From Bromus sterilis (taxonomy: Eukaryota; Streptophyta; Magnoliopsida; Poales; Poaceae), in contig OX465597.1 of NCBI GenBank assembly GCA_950022295.1, forward strand, positions 182,588,516 to 182,652,515: a stretch of DNA of 64,000 nucleotides, given 5' to 3'. Of the stretch, positions 59,570 through 64,000 are shown piece by piece. A model generated the notes under the pieces. The model worked only from the letters and a program-made list of their open reading frames with translations. It was not told the origin of the DNA and did not search any database. Every line of letters starts with the position of its first letter. The stretch's first letter is position 1. Position numbers and translations under genes: made by a program.

Positions 59570-61359
59570 ACGTCCCCTTCTCACTTTTCCATTGTATTAT
59601 CCGTTTTTATTTTGTTTTCCTTGATCTTTTCGAAGTTTTTTCCCGTTCTTCTTTGTTCTTTTATTTTGCCAAAACAACAAAAAGATTTCTCTTTTCTTTT
59701 TCTTTCGTTTAACCTTTGAAAAAATCCAAAAATATTTTATTTTCTCTGTTTAGTTTGCTTTGTTGCAGATTTTAGCTCGAGTCCGTGATGGCATTTGCAC
59801 TTGATTATATATTTCCTACGCTCAAACCGTGCAAGTGACAAGGCAGTAATGACGAAGATCGATGAAAGGGATGCAACATGGAAAACCGGTATGAACTCTT
59901 TTTGTTTCTACTTTCGTACATATGCTTGTACTTATGATTTAGAGACCAGCTTGTAGCGGCATAGTGCTATGTTTACAATGCTTGCCCAGTGTTCATGCTT
60001 TCTTTGTGGCTAATCCCAAATAGCTAGAGTGCATAGTGCGTTGTTCAAATGATTTACATGCATTGCATTGTTCAAGGTTTGGCATACTGAAGTGGTATTT
60101 CCCTTTGGAGAATTCTTGGATTGACTTGGGACATGCTTACACATGTTTATGACTAAAAAGTCTACTATGCCTTGATGATCTTTGAGTTTCAGAATAGTCA
60201 TATCATTTTCATACCCAATTCAATGTTACTTTGTCGCTCTGCATGATTATGACTGTTATTGCTATCTAGTTGGTCGCTTCCCAGTCTTTTGCTAGCCTTC
60301 ACTCGCACTAAGCGGATTTCTGCTTGTGCATCCAAAATCCTTGAAACCAGTTTTTCCATATGAGTCCACCATACCTTCCTATGTGGTATTTACCGGCCAT
60401 CCTAACGAAGACTTTCTTGTGCCATCTCGAAATTATTCAAAAGCGCTCCAGTTTTGTGCCTCTGTTTTAGCTCATGTGGAAGTAGTAGGTAATTCATGAC
60501 CGTCTTATGTTAGACATGTTTTATTCCGGGTTTGCATGTCTAATCTGCAAACCCCAATACGAGGAGGGACTGGCATGGGTGCGCCCAACTCACAGAAGAT
60601 AATCACAACCAACAAACCCTCCTTCACGCTTTGTCTATGAGAAATCAGAAAACTTTGGCAGTGATAAACAAAGGAGATTAAGGGGATGTGAGCGTCTCCA
60701 TCTTGGGAGCCGTTCCTCGAAACATGTCTAGCGTAAGAGGCGATTGAGTTGTCTACTAGCATTCGTTGACAAAGCATGCACCTCCCAAAACACTTTTTAT
60801 CTCTATTTTCAAAACCAAGAGCTCTGGTACAAGTTTAGTCTTTGCTTCCTTTCACGGGTTTTCAACCTTTCCATCAAACTCCACGGTTTGAGAGTCTCCA
60901 CCTTCTTTCTTCAAAGCACCAACTAGGAGAGCATAATTGTCATTCTGAGTGTAATGTGCATTGTCCCAAAGTATTACATTGTCTTTTGCATGATTATGGT
61001 ATTACTTATTCTGAAGTTCTTATTTTTAGTATCCTTTAAAACTCCGGAGGAGTTTCTGCATTTATGTTTTGCTTCACTCATGGAGGCTAGCGACATACCA
61101 CTCTAGTATGATCGAACTTTGTGCATTGTAATCCTGTCTTGATTTTCAGTAGCATATTATTTACTTCTAGTTGTTTGTGATTGATCACTTGAAAGAAGGA
61201 TTGATTCGTGCATTGTCCTCATAGCATTGTTTTGATACTTGCTAAATTCTTTTCATAGTACATGCTTATATACATATATTGAAGCAAAACAGTTTGTCAA
61301 AGTTTTCTTTGTCGCGTTCAATTCGTTGTACTGAATTACTTGAGGACAAGCAATATGCT
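59570..61359 (+). other. Non-coding 3' spacer of the Athila-like element
   Basis: It matches 17273-19063 on the minus strand along its length. Longest frames are under 100 codons and have no recognisable content. Confidence 0.6.
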
Positions 61360-61375
61360 AAGCTTGGGGGGGGGT
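61360..61375 (+). promoter_or_regulatory. Terminal polypurine tract of the Athila-like element
   Basis: The string aagcttgggggggggt, with a longer G run than the internal copy, directly precedes the 3' LTR. Confidence 0.85.
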
Positions 61376-61964
61376 TGATACGTCTCAAACGTATCTACTT
61401 TTCCAAACACTTTTGCAATTGTTTTGCCCTCATTCTTGCATGACTTGGACGAAACTAACCCGGACTAACGCTGTTTTCAGCAGAGCTGTCTGTATGGTTT
61501 TATTGTGCGCAGGAAAATGGATTTGGACGTCCTAGAAAATTCGCAGAAAAATACCAGAAAATCCACGCACCCGAAGGAGCCAGATGCCAGAAGTGGGACC
61601 AGAGGGGAATCTAGGGGGCCCCAGGCGCCCCCCTGGCGCGGCTAGGGGTGGGGTCGCGCCCTCAGGCTGCCTGGGGGCCTCTCCCCTCCTCTGGTGCCCT
61701 ACCGATGCTCCTATTTATTCCCGTGACGCGAAAACCCCAGAACAGAAGTCGTTTTCCCAGTTCTCGTCGCGGAGCCGCCGCCATCCTCTGTTATTCTCCG
61801 GGAGGGCTAATCTGGAGCCTGTTTTGGCCTCCGGAGAGGGGAGATCATCGCCATCGTCATCACCATCACCACTCCATCCTCCCTCCATGACTTCTCCATC
61901 CATGTGTGAGTAATTCCCTGTTGCAGGAAAAGGGGATGGTAGGGATTGGATGAGTTAGATCATG
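61376..61964 (+). repeat. 3' LTR of the Athila-like element, truncated
   Basis: It aligns with the first 590 bp or so of the 5' LTR and stops after gttagatcatg, where unrelated AT-rich sequence begins. Confidence 0.9.
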
Positions 61965-64000
61965 GAATTCTTCTGAATATTCAAAACTTTTTTCAACTCA
62001 AGGAAATTCATTTGAGAGGATATAAAATGACTTATCCCTTTTTTAATAAAATTGGAATATATTTAGAATATTACTTTAAAGTTTTAAAATTTATTATGAG
62101 TATTATAAATAAATCTAATATTATTTTAGGGATTTTATAATGCTAAGAGAGTTTTTATTTCATTAAAATGATTTATTAAATATTTTAAAAGAGTTGAAAA
62201 AATATTCCAATGGGATATTTTTATTTTACCAAATTATTTATTGGTGTGACAATTTTAAAATTTATATTTTATTATTTAGAAATGGTTAGTCAATGCTTTT
62301 GACCAAATAAAAATATTTTTAATAATTTATTGGATTTTATTTGATTTATGAAAAGTATTTTATATTTAAATAAAGTATTTAGAAAATGTTTTTCTTTTTA
62401 TTTTCCTTTTTGGAAAATGTATTCATTAAATAAATTTCTTTGTATTATTTGATGAATTTAGGATTTCATTTCATATTTTTCTGATGAGTATTTATTTTTC
62501 CAAAATTGTTTGAAATTTCGGTTTTAAATAAAAGAGAAAAACTATGCCCAGCCGGCCCAAAAGTGTTTTTCCCGCCCACGAGCGCAATTAGAGCCCGAGT
62601 CGGTTCGATGGTTATTTTTTTCCTTATTTGTCTGCCTATTTATAGAATTCCAATAATATTTTTTCCTTTTTTTTGGGAAAACCCTAGCCGCGGGACCCGC
62701 CCGTCGCTGTCGCCGGTTTCTTCCGCCGCCGCGCCGCCGTCTTCGCCGGACGCCGCCGGAACCGCCCGCCAGCCACCTCGACGCCGCCGGCCATCTCTCC
62801 GCCGCAGCGTGCACCGCGCGCCGTCCACCGGCCGCCGCGCCCCGGCCTCCCGCGTGCCGCGCCACCGCCGCCCGCCGCCACCACGTCCCGGCTGCCCGGC
62901 CGCACCGCGACGCGCCTCCCACTCGCCGGAGGGCCACACGCCGTCTCAGTACGCCGCGCCCCGCCCTCTGCCTCGCCGCGCCGCCCCGCACCCTCGCCGG
63001 AGAAGCCCTCCCGGAGTTCGTCGGAGTCCAGATCTGGTCAACCGCCTCCAGGGACCCGGTCTCTTTTTCCAGAAAACTTTATTTTCGATCAATTCCTTTT
63101 CTGCAGAAAACCCCCCGGCACCGTACTCGCAATATCTCCTCCGTCGTAAGTCGGATTTCGGTGTTTCTTGTTCCTACACGCTTGTGTTCTTATGTACTTT
63201 AGCATAGAATCAAATTTTCAAACTTTTGCACACTTTTGAATTTGAATTTATTTCAAATTCAAATTCAAATTCCGGAAGTCGTATCTTTTAAACCGTTGAT
63301 CCAAATCGAGTGATACTTTTTGCGTTGGATCACTCGTTCCATGTACTTTATTTCTTTAGCATGTTTACACAAAAATTCCAAACTTTCTTGATCTGTTTAA
63401 ATTCAAATTCAATTCAAATTTGAACCTGCTATGACCTGTGTTGTAGTATTTCGTTTCACGTGGTTCTTTTTGTATATCGGATCATTTGAGACATGTTATT
63501 GGTAAGATTCATACACTTTTAATGTGGGCATGATATTCACCATCAATTCATAATGTGCATGATCACAATTCTTTACCGATAGTTCTTTATCTGTCGACTC
63601 TCTCGAATTCACGTTCCATCGATCACTTCGAGCACACCGACACCCTTGCACTTCAAAGCTTTTGTTTTTTTGCTAAAACCTTTGTGATTGTTTTGTTGAT
63701 CTTTTGTTTTGCCCTTGTGGTGTGATTGCTTATTCAAGTTCCTTCGTTTGCGATAGATTTACTCGGAGTGTGATGAGTAGAGTTGACTGGACCGCGAGAG
63801 CGAAGAACTTCATCGAATGTATAAGGAAGTCATACTTTGACCATTTCACAACCTATATTTTTACTTATGCATGTAGCAAATATCACCCTATGCATGTGTA
63901 GGAAGTTTTATATTATTATTGCTGCAAACCTGGTAGGGTAGCCATATGATTTTATCCTGTTTTCTTAGACAACCTAGCACGTGCTTTCTATATATTTGCT
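61965..64000 (+). mobile_element. Unassigned chromovirus-like LTR sequence, running off the window
   Basis: AT-rich U3-like sequence (61965-62520), a TATA box tatttata at 62637-62644, a GC-rich segment (62690-63060) and AT-rich sequence with aaattcaaattcaaattc runs (63240) repeat the layout of the other long LTRs here. The 233-codon frame 62506-63207 is Arg/Pro/Ala-rich and covers the GC-rich segment; minus-strand frames overlap it, so I do not call it a gene. Neither end of the element is visible. Confidence 0.45.

Larger units (their letters stand above)
55545..61964 (+). mobile_element. Athila-like element with most of pol deleted
   Basis: A complete 5' LTR (55545-56913), an aspartate-type primer-binding site, degraded gag, the start of protease, a short 3' module, about 1.8 kb of spacer, a polypurine tract (61360-61375) and a 3' LTR truncated at about 61964. 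Reverse transcriptase, RNase H and integrase are missing: protease sequence (VVLDMP) passes directly to the 3' module (EEHGEFPP). It is the same family as 8818-20419 but with a different deletion. Confidence 0.9.

Noticed and set aside
62506..63207. 233-codon Pro/Arg/Ala-rich frame near the right end
   Set aside because: It spans an LTR TATA box and GC-rich leader, with minus-strand frames over the same bases.
1..64000. Host genes, tRNA or rRNA genes
   Set aside because: I saw no clear example; all recognisable proteins are of mobile-element type except the B3-like ORF, which is itself inside a repeat-flanked unit.

Overview
The window looks like intergenic DNA of a large-genome grass, most likely a pooid (wheat, barley, oat or ryegrass relatives). 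The evidence is the set of repeats: Athila-like LTRs beginning TGATACGTC, a CRM-type centromeric-clade element, Tekay/Del chromoviruses with LTRs of about 4 kb, and a Tat-lineage element with an antisense gene. I found no ordinary host gene, rRNA, tRNA or CRISPR array. Nearly every base belongs to a mobile element. Family names come from recognised protein motifs and general knowledge, not from a database search.

Left block (1-21770). The outermost unit is the 3' end and LTR of an Athila-like element (1-1683, resuming at 21394). A solo LTR of a chromovirus-type family (1684-21393, flanks ttagg/atagg) splits it. That solo LTR contains an older LTR remnant with a 746-bp tandem duplication and a scrap of Athila reverse transcriptase (about 3084-7318). 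It also contains a minus-strand, pol-less Athila-like element (8818-20419, target duplication ggtgt). A minus-strand CRM-like element (9724-16758, target duplication agaat) is nested inside one LTR of that one.

Middle block (21766-41124). A decayed minus-strand Tekay pol fragment (21766-23466) is interrupted by a unit with long direct repeats at its ends (copy A from 23467; copy B at 40734-41124 plus 55255-55544). Between the repeats lie a TATA box, an intact 189-codon ORF with a B3-like DNA-binding domain, and an unrecognised open frame of about 335 codons. A non-autonomous Tat-lineage element (25647-39731, target duplication gggca) has inserted between these two ORFs. It has gag and protease but no pol, a 67-bp minisatellite, and a multi-exon antisense gene of the gypsy-associated Transposase_28 type. 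Its left LTR carries a Mutator-like MITE, and its right LTR carries a second solo LTR of the family seen in the left block, in the opposite orientation.

Right block (41125-64000). A nearly intact Tekay/Del element (41125-55254, flanks caccc/cacca) sits in copy B. Its gag-pol frame has a single stop, its integrase catalytic triad is intact, and it has an extra 266-codon ORF upstream of gag that resembles a double-stranded RNA-binding domain. A second pol-less Athila-like element (55545-61964) follows, and the window ends inside another chromovirus-like LTR.

The elements do not form a pathway. They record successive insertions, and exact target duplications let the order be read: each inner element is younger than the one it splits. 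The youngest-looking coding content is the Tekay element at 41125-55254.
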